This document shows, piece by piece, positions 23,712 through 35,125 of a DNA stretch of 64,000 nucleotides; the stretch's first letter is position 1, and each line of letters starts with the position of its first letter. Under the pieces are notes generated by a model. It worked only from the letters and a program-made list of their open reading frames with translations. It did no database searches and was not told the origin of the DNA. The stretch spans positions 4,712,001 through 4,776,000 of the forward strand of contig JBDJPA010000011.1 of NCBI GenBank assembly GCA_039654915.1, in the 5' to 3' direction. The position numbers were made by a program, and so were the translations under genes. Source of the DNA: Aquilaria yunnanensis. Its lineage: Eukaryota; Streptophyta; Magnoliopsida; Malvales; Thymelaeaceae.

Positions 23712-26700
23712 AAGAAGTGGAACTTGTCCCAGGCCAAAATACCCGAATAGGGAAAAACTTGGCCGAAGGTGACAAGAAAAAACTTGTATCTTTTCTGCTG
23801 ACAAATAAAGATCTGTTTGCCTACTCGCCGAAAGATATGCCAGGGGTAAACCCTGGCGTAATACAGCATAGTCTTAAAGTAAGACCGGAGGCAAAACCTG
23901 TCCGGAAAAAGAAACGGAACATCTCGGTCCATAAAAGTAACTTCGTCAAAACCGAAGTGCAGCGCTTGTTAGACGATGGTGTCGTCAGGGAGGTCAAATA
24001 CCCCGAATGGTTAAGCAACGTGGTTATTGCTACAAAAGAAGGAAGCAGTAAGCTCCGGATGTGCATCGACTTCAGAAACTTAAACGATGCTTGCCCAAAA
24101 GACTCATACCCCCTCCCACCAATAGACCAATTGGTAGACTCAACTGCCGAATATGGGCTCCTAAGTTTCTTAGACACCTTCAGTGGGTATCATCAAAAAA
24201 AGATGGACCCAGAAGATGAGGAGAAAACCGCCTTCATCACCGAGGGAGGAACATACTGTTACGTCATAATGCCCTTCGGGCTCAAAAACGCAGGAGCCTC
24301 CTACCAGAGGTTGATGAGCAAGGTCTTTAACGACCAAATAGGGAGAAACATGGAAGTATATGTGTCGTGCCCTAAACTGCCCCTGGCCCATTCGGGCCCA
24401 ATTATATAAGACATGCAGCGGAAGTTTAATTAAACCGAATGGGCTTTTATTACTCACTAAGACTTATGGGCACGAACCCAGGATACTTACTGGTACTAGC
24501 TTGTTGTGTTCTTATTAAAGGTTTAAGCTTAAATGCTCTTGGAAACAAACTAGCACCTATGTGGATTTCATGTGTTCATTTTCATGGTATTTACCAAGCT
24601 TTAGCCAAGATTATGCATGGCAACCAAAACACCAACTTAAGTTTGAAAACTTAATTTCATGCATATGCTTCACATGCTTATGTATTTTGGTGTTCACTAG
24701 TGCACGTAATCTCTTAATGCTTTTAAAAGCAAACTAATGCTTAGGCATACATTAATTCACATATGTGCACCTATTCTTCTTATTAGCCATTCCTTACACA
24801 TGCATCTAAATTTCATGCTTTTCTAAGTTTTCTTGCATGTTCTTTTTAGTGTGCACATACTTAATCAAACATAGCATGTTTTCACATAAACATGGGCTTA
24901 TGGGCCTTTTCTGTACTTAACATGCATATGGCCCAAAATTAATAAGAACATATTCAACTTTGTCCAAAATCTTAGTTAAGCCCATTACACACATTTAAGC
25001 CCAATTTACACATGCTTCCAGTTTTCATGAAAATCATACTTCCATAAAACATGCGTGGGCCTTGGTAAGTCCACCAAGCAATAAAAACACCCAAAGTGTC
25101 CATAGTCCATATTACAAGCCCAAAATACTAAGTTTGGCCAAATTTTAGCTAAGTCCATAAATTTGGTCATTTAACTAAGACCAACTATTACATGCTTAAA
25201 AGCAAGCCATAATCCAAAGAACACAAATCCACCTTAAGACGTTGTTCCCACAGTTTCTAGACTCGTAGTCCTGCACACAAAGTCCACATTTTATTAGCTT
25301 GATTTTCAAGCAACTAAAGGTAAATACTTAGAATAAATTGAGCAAATAGTATTTACATACTCAACCTCAACACCACAGAAAGAGTACTTAGGACTCTTAG
25401 CTCAATCTTTCGAGCACACTTTTTCCTACAAAGGTAGAGTAGGGCGGGTGAGATTTAAATCTCAATAAAGATTTCATATGGCTTCCAAAGCCTAACTTAT
25501 GGGCTTTAAGGCCCAACATATGCCAAGAATGTAATGGAAATAATTATTCCAAAATTCCTGCAAAGAAAACATAAAGACAAAGAAAACACAAAGATACATG
25601 CATATACAATAATAATCGAAATCGGGGGTTAGCATGCACATCAAATTCATAGAAGCACGCAAACACACGCCACTTAACACCTTGATTTACAGAAAGGCAG
25701 CAAGCATCCCTCAAGTTTCATTTTATTAATTTCACATACTTTTCATTTTCGGAGATCTCACTTAGCATAGGAATTTAAGGTGGCCTACTTAAATCCTAGC
25801 CCATAATGCTTGCTTACTTAACTTAGCTCATGAGCGATACAGAATTGCCGAAGCAATAATTTAACTTATGCCCTCTTAGCACACCTAGGATCATATGGTT
25901 CTTTGACCATCACCTAGGGGCCCGAATACTCAAAGAGTATAGGAATCCTTACCAACACCGAAAAGCTCTTAGGAGCTTGTTTTCCTTCGTTTTCCTTGCT
26001 TGCCGGCTCTAGAAATGATTTTCTAGCATAAGAACCAAAATGTCCAGATTTATTAGAATCCATAAAAATACCAAGAATACTTGGTAATTAACTTAAAGAA
26101 ATAAAAATACCAAGAACACTTGGTTTATACTTACGGAACCTCAATTAGGAGGTGAGACCGAATTTTGTGTGCTTGATGTTCTTCGGACTTTCTTCTTGAT
26201 TCTTCCTCCCAATGAGCTTAGAAGCTCTTATACACAAAGAACTCCTTGAGAAGAGTTCAAAACCTCCAAGAAATGAAGATGGCCAAATTTCTCTCCTTGG
26301 TTTTCTTTGAATCTTTTACTTGATTCTTGCTCTTTGGGTGTTTAGAGCATGAATTCAACTAAGAACACTTGGTTTTAATTTATGGAAGGATGATTTCTAG
26401 TGATGGCAGAATTTTTGGAGGAAGGAGAAGAGTTAGAAATGTTCTTGGAGAGAAGAACAAGTGTTGGCCAAAACTAGAGAGAAGGGAGAGAGAGTTTGTA
26501 GAGAGAGATTGAAGAAAGAGAGTGAAATGGCTTGAATGAGGTGAGATGAGTGGGGAAATGTATTTTGTTGAATGGGGGAGTGTATGTCCGGTTATGGGTG
26601 TCCAAAATGGGTGGGAATAATGCCTTAGTGGAGTAATAATTCAAATGGGAAGTGGGAGACAAAGTGGGGGGACAAATTGGAAGAGTGGGTGAGGTTAAAT

Positions 26701-27401
26701 GATGAAGTGGTGAAGGTGGGGGGACAAAGGTGAGTGGAGGTGTGGGTGGAGGTGGAGGTGGCATAAAATATATTATTTTGAATGGACATGGCTGGCCATG
26801 GCATCCAAGGCCATGAAAATGGGTCAATTCCCCACTTAGTCCTCCAATCTTTTGAATTTGGGCAATTGAGCCCAACTTACAACAATTCTTTTGTTCAATT
26901 GAGTCCTTCATCTTCGAAATCCACCATTTTCACCATTATTTTTCTTGGCCTAAGCCAAGCTTAATTTCATGAATCCTTAACACTTAATTTAATGTCCCCT
27001 CACATTAATTGAGCTAAATTCCCAAATTAGAAAAATTCTTTGGCTCCCAATCCACTTACCCCGGGACCTAATCAGTTTGGATTTTCCGGGCATTACAATA
27101 TGTCGACGATATGATAGTCAAGAGCAAGCTGCCTGACGACCACATCGCAGATCTAAAGGAAACTTTCCACCAGCTCAAAGCCTTCGGGATCCATCTTAAT
27201 CCCGAAAAGTGCATCTTTGGAGTGACCTCGGGAAAATTCCTTGGGTACATGGTATCAGAAAGAGGCATTGATGCTAACCCAGAAAAAATTAAGGCTCTGC
27301 TCGAGTTCCGAACTCCTGCCACAATAAAGGATATGCAGAGACTCACCGGAAGGATAACCTCTCTTAGCAGGTTTATTTCCAGGTATGGAGACCGGTGTTG
27401 A
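23712..27401 (+). pseudogene. Reverse transcriptase of the Tat element, split by a solo LTR
   Basis: The N-terminal half (23717-24362) has LRMCIDFRNLNDACPKDSYP, SFLDTFSGYHQ and MPFGLKNAGASYQRLM. It stops inside the catalytic box at EVYV. The second half resumes at 27098 with YVDDMIVKSK, then LNPEKCIFGV and FLGYMVSERGID. With the 2735-bp insert and its 5-bp duplication removed, the frame runs on without change. SFLDTFSGY differs from the usual FMDAFSGY but keeps the first catalytic Asp. A TGA at 27399-27401 ends the open part. Confidence 0.92.
24363..27097 (-). mobile_element. 2.7-kb solo LTR (Tekay/Del-like) inside the Tat RT
   Basis: It begins TGTCGTGCCC and ends GGGCATTACA on the plus strand, with the perfect 5-bp duplication ATATG at 24358-24362 and 27098-27102. 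Read on the minus strand it starts TGTAATGCCCGGAAAATCC, the style of the long LTRs of plant Tekay/Del chromoviruses. It holds no gag or pol motif, so it is most simply one LTR left after recombination between two. The proline-rich minus frame at 26474-26911 is not supported as a gene. Confidence 0.88.
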
Positions 27402-28589
27402 CCATTCTTCAAAGTCCTCACTAAGGCAACAAAAGAGGAGAACAACCTTGGAAATAATGATCATCCTTGGAATGAAGACTGCCAAAAGGCCTGGGAAGAA
27501 CTCAAAATCTACTTAGCCAGCCTGCCCACTCTGCGGCAACCTCGCGAGGGAGAGCCCCTTGTGTTATACCTCGCCATCACAGAAAAAGCTGTGAGCTCGG
27601 TCCTTGTGAAAGAAGAGGGGCTGAAGCAATGACCGGTCTATTATGTAAGCAAATCCCTGCATGGCGCCGAAATCAGGTATCCTTTGTTGTAAAAAGCTAT
27701 ATATGCCTTGGTGCTGGCAGGGAGGAGGCTACGGCCATACTTTCAGGCTCACCCTATCATCGTCCGAAGTAGTCTACCGCTACGGGATGTCATGAGGAAA
27801 GTTGATCATTCCGGAAGGCTCTCTAAGTGGTGTATATAGCTTGGCGAACACGACATCACTTATGAACCTCGGAAAACCATAAAAGCTGAAGCACTGGCAG
27901 ACTTCATCGCCGAAGTACCCACCATCGAGGATAGCCATCCGGATCCTGGCGAAGATGAGCCCGAATGGACTTTGTATGTTGACGGAGCCTCGGGGTTCGA
28001 ACACCAGGGAGCTGGCATAATCATCAGGGGTCCTGAAGGCCTAGAAGTGATGAAGGCTATCAAGTTCGGCTTTAACGTCACCAACAATATAGCGGAGTAT
28101 GAAGCCCTCATAGCAGGATTGTGCCTGGCCAGAAAAATTGGCATAAGAAACTTGAAAGCCCACAGCGATTCCCAGCTGGTAGTACGACAAACGGCAGGAG
28201 ACTACGGGGCAAAGGACCCAACCTTGGCAAAATACCATGAATTGGTGGCAAAACTCATCCGGGAGTTCGACACCGTACGGATCGAAAACGTGCCTCGACG
28301 AGATAATGCCGAGGCAGATTGCTTGGCAAAATCAAAAGCATGCACCGAGGTGCTAAACCACCAGAGCATCACAGTGTTGAGCATAGCAACTTCGGGAAAA
28401 GGCTGGAAAGACCCGATAAAAAGATATCTCACAGACAATACGCTCCCCGAAGACCCCAGTGAAGCTACCAAAGTTCGAAGACGCTCCTGCCGATTTTTCC
28501 TAATTGGCGAAGAATTATATCGGCAGGGATATGCAAATCCACTACAGAGGTGTGTTGATGAAGATGACACTGAAATGATCCTCAAATAA
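27402..28589 (+). pseudogene. Double RNase H region of the Tat element
   Basis: The first RNase H follows the RT (FFKVLTKATKEEN, then WEELKIYLASLPTL, YYVSKSLHGAEIRY, DHSGRLSKW). Stops lie near 27630, 27691 and 27837. A second, archaeal-type RNase H is open at 27972-28589, with LYVDGASGFEHQGAGI, NNIAEYEALIAGL, AHSDSQLVV and RRDNAEADCLAK. Its acidic catalytic residues are in place. Two RNase H copies are a known mark of the Tat lineage. A TAA at 28587-28589 precedes the integrase. Confidence 0.9.
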
Positions 28590-29640
28590 GTACACGCAGG
28601 CGCTTGTGGTTCGCACATTGGAACCGACGCCCTTGCAGCAGTAATACTTCGCCAAGGGTACTTTTGGCCTACCCTGAGAAGGGACGCTAGGCAGTTCGTC
28701 CGGAAATGCGGTAATTGCCAAAGACACGCGAATATCCAGAGAACACCCTCGAAATTGGTAACTTTGGCTGACTATCCTTGGCCCTTCGCAGTCTGGGGCA
28801 TAGACCTCATTGGGCCACTCCCAACAGCTCTTGGAGGCGTAAAATTCTGTGTGGTAGCAGTAGACTATTTCTCCAAATGGGTCGAGGCAGAACCCCTGGC
28901 GACTATCTCGGCAAAAGAGGTGCAGAAGTTCGTATGGAAAAACATTGTATGCAGATTCAGCATGCCAAGGGTACTAGTAGCTGATAATGGGTCCCAGTTT
29001 ATAAGCAAGGGATTCCAGGAATTTATCAATGACCTCGGAACAAAAATGCACTTCGCTCAAGTAGCTCGCCCCCAAAGCAATGGGCAGGTAGAAGTATCTA
29101 ACAGGAACATAAAAGATGGTCTGAAAAAGAGACTAGGGGAAGCAAAAGGGAAATGACCAGGAGAGCTCCAAAGCGTGTTATGGAGTTACCGAACAACACC
29201 CCGAAGAGCCACAGGGGAGACCCCATTTTCACTTGTCTTTGGTATAGAGGCCATCATCCCAGTCGAAGTCGTGCGACTATCAGTACGGGTACAAGTATTC
29301 GATGAAAGTGGAAATGACCTCGGCCTAAGAACCAAGCTTGACCTCGTTGGCGAACACAGAGAAATAGTTGAGCTGAGAAGAAAAGCTTTTTAGCAGAGAG
29401 TGGCCGCGGCCATAAACTTACGAGCCAGGCCAAAAGGAATCAAGAAAGGAGACCTTGTTCTCCGAAAGGCTGACTTTGCACCCCGAAGGCCATCCCACGG
29501 AGTACTTCGAGAAAATTGAGAATGACCTTACCTGGTACTTGCCGAAGTGCGAAAAGGGGTAAACAAGCTCGGCGATCCCGAAGGCGTAGAATTAAAAAAC
29601 ACTTGGCATTCAGACGCCTTGAAAAAATTCTATGCTTAAG
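28590..29640 (+). pseudogene. Integrase of the Tat element
   Basis: The zinc finger reads HAGACGSHIG then CGNCQRH. The core has WGIDLIGPLP (first Asp), VLVADNGSQF (second Asp) and SNGQVEVSNRNIKDGL (Glu), so the DDE triad is complete. The C-terminal part includes WSYRTTPRRATGETPFSLV and KKGDLVLRKADFAP. Stops at 29154-29156 (where homologues have Trp) and 29391-29393 are single-base changes typical of cytosine deamination. Confidence 0.92.
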
Positions 29641-30300
29641 ATTTCGCGGAAGAATTGTGTTGTACAAAATAGAAAACTATTCTAAGTACAGAAGTTTCTT
29701 AGAAAAATTCTTAAAGTACAAGCCAGAATTCCGCGAAGATGATCGTCGCAATAAGCGCAGATATGGGTTCCTGAAGTCTCTTGAGCAAACGTGTTCGGGA
29801 CAATGAGAAATGAAACATCTCGTAAAAAGACTTAGTCAAATTTTCTAAAAAGAGTCTTCATTAAGATGAATTTGCTTACAGAAAAGAATAAGCGCCCAAA
29901 GAAGAAGCACAAAAAAGAAGGAGAAAAGGTAGAAAACCCTAGAACAAACTAAGGAATCTCGGCGTCCCGAGAGCCACCAGCTCCCGCGTCCTTTTCCACC
30001 ACCTTTGGCGTCGGGAAAAAAGAAGGCAAGTTCAGTGCTCAATCTTGGACCAGGACCACCGAGGCCCCTCGGGAATGTTTAGGGCCTCCAAGAAAGAAAG
30101 GTCCAGATCTGGGAACCTCTGAAGAACTTAGTGCCGAGCAAGGCAAAACCCGTCCTGGAAAGCAACCTTCGTCATCTGGTCGGTTTATCCTTCTCAACCT
30201 CAAGGTCCCCAAGGTCATTCTTCAGATCCGCGACCTCCTTTTTTCAGTGCCTTCATCTTCTTCTTCTTTGGCTCCTTCTTCAAAGAATCGACCTCGGCTT

Positions 30301-32400
30301 AGAGCTCTGCCTTTTCAGCCAGCGCCTTCGCCAGGAGAGCCTCAGATTCTAACCTCTCCTTTTGATGCGCTTCGTTAGCCGAAACCAGCTCCGCCACCTG
30401 GGAGCCGAGGTCAGAAATCTTCTGGGAGGAATCCTTCAAAAGTTCTTCTTTTTCTTTCAGGAATTCTTCCCGAAGGGCAGCCACCTCCTTCTCGGCAGCG
30501 ACGGCCAGCTGCGTGTTCCGAACAGCCAATTTCAAGCACATGGCCTTAGTTTTTTCTATAACTTCTAAGGCCGAGGCTCGGAACGCCGTCTGCCTCGCCA
30601 CCCGAACTCTGAGGAAACCAGCGTACCCCAGCAACTACGAAGAAATAAAGGCAAAGTCAGTAAGACAAAGAAAGCGCCAAACACTTAGAAAAAATTAGGA
30701 GACAAAAATCAAAAGAGAAAAAGTAAGGCGTGAAGAATACCTGGGCAGCATGCTCGGAAAATTTCGCAGCGAGGGTATCATCGCCTGGATGGGCCTCCGC
30801 AATGGCCCTGAAGGAGGCCTCAGTAAGCATCTCCTTCGAGATCTCTTTGGCCATTTGCTGGCAGTCTCCGGAGTACAAATTCATGTCCTCCGTAAACGAC
30901 CAGAAGGGCTCCCTCGGGATCTTCCCATTCGGGATTTTGGCATCGCGGAGGGCTCGCCTCCGGGCATGCTCGGCTGCCCAATCCGGAATAGCTGACTCCC
31001 CTGTGCGGCAAAACAAAAAGCTAGTCAAGGCAACTAAATCTCAAGATTCAAAAAAAAAGTGAAGACATCACAGTTCGCTAGAAAACGAACCTGGTGGCAC
31101 TTCGGCCACATCGTCGTCAGAATCCAAAACCTCTTCGGTAGAAATCCCCTTGCCTTTGCTCTTGCGCTGATCCTCGGTAGAAGGGGCCTCTACTGAGGCA
31201 TCCAGAAGGACCTGCGATGAGGTAGGGCTTCGAGGAGGGACGTCGGTCGGAAGGACGTCGGTAGCAACCTCGGGCGGCGGAATGGCAGCAGCTTCGGGCT
31301 CTCTGCTTACCTCCTCAACAACTTCCGACTGAGGGGGTGGAATAGTCTTCTTTGCCCGTTTGGAAGAAGGCCTAGCCCCAGTCATTTTCCGCCTTCGGGA
31401 GACGGCCTTCTTTGTCTGCTCACCCTTCTCAACTTGACCAATGAAAAGGGATTTGTAGAAGGCAGCAGTGTCGTCGCCCATCTCTGGAAGAAAAAGAAGA
31501 TATCAGCGTGAGTCCCAGATGAAAACCATAACAAAGGGAGCCGGAGATAACTTACTCTCGAAGCAAGTTTCGAAAGTAACTTCCTCCCGAAGGAGTTTCA
31601 CCAACCAGGAATCCTTCCCGGCGATGGAAGGAGCCAGCATCTCGAGGTCCGTCTTGTGCTTCTTCACTACCCCTAACTCCCGAAGAACTTCCTCGGTCAT
31701 TAACCTCCAATTAATGGGGAAGGGGTAGAGAGAACGCGAGGGGACCTCGGGACCCCAGTTGGAGACAGCGCGGATACGTCTGTCAAAGTCCACAAAAACA
31801 GGAGCCAACTCCGGAGTTAGCATTATCCTCGGATCTACGACGTCCATCTCCAGCTTTCCCCGAGCCCACTTGGTCGGGACATGTGACCAAGCCTCCTCCA
31901 TCTTCAGAAAGAAAATTTTTTGTTACCACCCTCGCCAGCTGTCCTTAGTGGCAAAGGTGAACATATATTTTTTGCTCCCGGATCCCCGAGGTAGCATAAA
32001 ATAAAAGCCACCCTTCGGGACCACGAAGAGCTTATAGTACTGCATGAAAATAACAAAGTGGGCTTCTATGCCGAAGACGCCACACATGCAGAGGAAGGCG
32101 TTAAAATAGCAGTACGAGTTCGGTGGAAGTTGATTTACGGCAATGCCATGGAATTGGCAAAAGTCGCAAATCATCTTCGGAGGAGGGTACCGAAGTCCGG
32201 CCTTCAGTTGGGCTCGGAAAACGGTAACCTCGTTACTATGATTCGAAAAGCCAAATTGGTCAGAACGTGGCAACCTTGTAATGGCATACGAGGGAAGAAA
32301 GAATTTTTTCTTCCATTTTTCGAGTTTTTTAGGAGTGGTGCAGCAAGGGTGAGACAAAAGAGGTTACCAGCTCTCGGGAACAGGCATGTTGGCTGAAAAA
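30301..32400 (-). pseudogene. Spliced antisense ORF of the Tat element (gypsy-type transposase domain)
   Basis: This gene runs against the element, between integrase and 3' LTR, as the known antisense ORF of Tat elements does. Exons by eye are about 32357-31556, 31483-31091, 31000-30741 and 30634-30301. The introns are 72, 90 and 106 bp with GT-AG ends and matching phases. The first exon has PPPKMICDFCQFHGIAVNQL, FGIEAHFVIFMQYY and GGFYFMLPRG, the domain named putative gypsy-type transposon (Transposase_28). The middle is Ser/Pro/Glu-rich with basic patches, and the last exon is a long coiled coil. One in-frame TAA at about 31924 and a TAA at 30299-30301 interrupt it. The start codon is not resolved. 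Its role is unknown. Confidence 0.82.
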
Positions 32401-33072
32401 CGAGTTCGGAAAAAGGCAAAAATGACTTCGGGCAAAAAAAGCTTGAAAAACAGAAAAACTCGGGAGGTTAAAACCCACCAAATGCTTTGCCAAAATCTGG
32501 GTTTGAGGACATCGTCGTGAAAGGTGGCTGGAAAAAACTCTATCAAACAGCACCGCCGCGAAGAGCAGGAGAAAACGCAAAAACAGTTGAAAAACAGAAG
32601 AGAGCAAAAGCAGAAGCAAAAGGGGGTTATGAAGGAACAAGAGTATATATAGACCGAGGGGGGGTAGGCGAACCGGCGTCATAAATACCCCACGAAGGCG
32701 AACAGTCGCCGTAACTGATTACTGCACGTGAAAAGATGCGCCTGTTGTAACCGACGCAGCCCTCGCCAATGACAAATGCGCCACGTGTCAGCAATCAGGC
32801 CAGAAGGGGGACACACTTTCTGACATCCCTAAATCCTGGGCGCACCGCTCTAAACTGACGCGCCTGGTTACGAGACGCAACGTTTCGCAGACCTGCAAAA
32901 GGAAAGCAGTGGGTTACCTCGAAGACACCAAAAGACAGGCTATGGTTGAACAGCCTATGTCTTCGGACAAAAGATGCATCTTTGGCACAGGTATTACACC
33001 CAAGACCTCGAAGGACGCCCTCAGAAAGCCTACAAACCGAAGTTTCCACTTCGACCTTCTGAAGGGGGCATG

Positions 33073-33926
33073 TGATAGCCGAAGGGCTATCGCCTCTCAG
33101 TACGAGCTTCCCGCCGAAAGTGTGTTCGGGAAGCTTGGCGTAGCCCGAAAAGAAGCACCATCATTGACCTCGGAGGTGCGAAGTCGAGCAACACAAAGTC
33201 ATGACTTCGGCTAAAATGCCAAGAAATCTAAAGGTATTACCGGCTTCCTCGGGGGACCAAATGGATCGTCTTCGGGACAGAGGCCTAGTCCCTACAAGCA
33301 GGAGAGAATCCTCCGAAGGCAAAATCACCGAAGTAAAGGACTCCCCGAGCTACGAGCATAACTCCTGAAGAAGGGCATCCAGACCACAGGACGACCTCTC
33401 CCGAAGGACTTCGGGAGTACGGCATGAGCATTTAAGGAGCCTCTGACATGTCGCCCACAGACGTTACAGGCCGCCCCAAATGGCGGTCTGACACGCTGAC
33501 GCCGTCCAGGTCCCATCACAACCTGTCTCGGTTCAAGGCTCAAGGAGCCTGCCACCGGCTACTAGTCCCCTACGCCCAGAAATTCAGAAAACATCCGACC
33601 GAACACGTGTCATCATCTGAACGGGCTGGACACTCCTATAAATACCAGGGAACAGACCCTGGCAACGGGTTCGACTCCTCCTCCTTGAGAAAACAAAAAT
33701 AGGCAAGGCAGCTAAACTTCCTAGTGTTCCCCTCTTTTACCTCTCAGGACACTGACTTGGGCGTCGGAGGCTCCTCCCCGGAACGACATTCCAGGGACCT
33801 CTTAACCCTCTCTTCTGAGATTTTCAGGCACACTCCCCTGGGAAATCTGGGCTCCCAGCGTTCTCCCCCTCAGGAAGTCCCTCCACGAGTCACAATGTCA
33901 TCCGATGAAGATGTTGCTGGGCATCA
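33073..33926 (+). repeat. 3' LTR of the Tat element
   Basis: It is preceded by a purine tract (GAAGGGGGCATG) and ends GGGCATCA. TATAAATA lies at 33637-33644, the same offset as in the 5' copy. Confidence 0.95.
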
Positions 33927-35125
33927 ACAACGTAGTGAAAGCACAAATAGTGTTCTGACATCGCTTGCAAATAAGCAAATGGGTTTGTTTGCTGTTTTCA
34001 CTGCTGTTGAGAACATGTTGAAAGACTGGAAAAATAGAGCACTTGAAGAAGATTTTCAAAATATTGGAGTGGTGAATGTGAGGGCTGAACACTAAAAAAT
34101 ATTGGTTGATGCTTCTAAGGTATACACTCATACTATCTTGAAAGAGTTTGAAAAGGAATTATTTGTTGGTGTTTTTGCTGAGTCAAAGGCTGTTTCTGAG
34201 GTTGGTGGTGTCATTGAATATGAGGTTTTGGTTGGGAATCAAGATTGGAGGAAATTTAATGTTAAGTATGATGCTGCTTCATTGTCTGTGTCTTGTTCAT
34301 GTATGTTGTTTGAGGAGAGGGGCTTGCTTTGTTGTCATTCATTGCGTGTGTTAAATGTGAATAATGTGCATGAAATTCCTAAGCAGTATATACTTCACCG
34401 TTGGATCAAGGAAGTAAGGATTGTTGTGGATCAGGAGGGAAAATATTTGTGTGGTGATGCATTTTCTACAATTGTTTGGCGTACTAACATGATGAGGGGC
34501 TTTTTATCATTGGTGATTGAGTGTTAAAAAGATCAGGAATGTAGGTATGTGTGTGAGCAAGGACTTTTGTCAATGCAGAAGCATATTTTGAAGATGAAGG
34601 CTGGAACTGCCAGTGCCATCAAAGAGTGTCAGACAATTAGCAGTGCTGGGTCTTGTTGTGAAATGGATGTTTTTAATCCTGCATTTGTGACATCTGATAT
34701 ATTTGGATCAAAGCGGAAGAAGAGTGGAGTGGATTTCAACTGTGGCCATGGCTGCAGGGGCAGGGGCAGAGGCAGGGGCAGTGGTAAGGGTAGTGGTAAG
34801 GGCAAGGGTGGTCCAATATAGTGTTCGATAGGAATAGTCAAAGTGTCTATAAACCATTGTTGAAATGTCTACAGAGTTAAATTCACAGTTACAGCTGAAG
34901 TTTATTGAAATGTCTACAGGTTATTTGTTTACAGTACACATAAAAAATGTAGTGTGATAGTGGAATTTTCTAGAGAATTAAGTGGATATGGGAATGATAA
35001 GGACTATGATTTCTACAATATCAATTAATTCTTTTTATTTACAATACTAGTTCTTAATTTACAATGTGTGTAGAATAATACATATTTCAAATAAAATAAA
35101 ATATATTTCAAAGACAATATAATAT

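Larger units (their letters stand above)
20589..33926 (+). mobile_element. Tat-lineage Ty3/gypsy element inserted in the MULE transposase
   Basis: LTRs of exactly 854 bp each (20589-21442 and 33073-33926) and a perfect target duplication ACAAC (20584-20588, 33927-33931) define it. The primer site TGGCGCCGTCTGTGGGAA, two consecutive RNase H domains, and a spliced antisense ORF between integrase and 3' LTR are typical of the plant Tat/Retand group. I counted about 48 substitutions and no indels between the LTRs (about 5.6 percent); 43 are transitions. This suggests a moderately young, methylated insertion. Pol carries at least seven stops. Part of its length is a nested solo LTR (24363-27097). 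Confidence 0.95.
18547..34821 (+). pseudogene. FAR1/MULE/SWIM transposase gene, split by a retrotransposon
   Basis: The DDE transposase would bind the TIRs and move the MULE. Exons read by eye are 18547-18721, 18803-18865, 18960-19022, 19107-19136, 19224-20465, then 20571-20588 joined to 33932-34821. All five 5' introns and the 20466-20570 intron are phase 1. Exon 5 holds a FAR1-type zinc domain (FFKEYAISRGYSIRCARS, then CCAVIRVK and HNHSF). The MULE core follows, with FDTTF, TDQDGAIGSAVDH and HRLCLWYI. The last part has a SWIM finger (CSCMLFEERGLLCCHSLRV) and a Gly/Arg/Lys-rich tail. The gypsy insertion at 20589-33926 lies within codons for SSQRSE. In-frame TAA stops at 34093-34095 and 34525-34527 show further decay. 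ATG 18547 is the first in the frame; no upstream start fits. Confidence 0.85.

Noticed and set aside
26474..26911. 145-residue Pro-rich frame on the minus strand
   Set aside because: It lies inside a solo LTR, is low in complexity, and has no domain.
34629..34841. Leu/Pro-repeat frame on the minus strand
   Set aside because: It is the reverse of the Gly/Arg-rich transposase tail.
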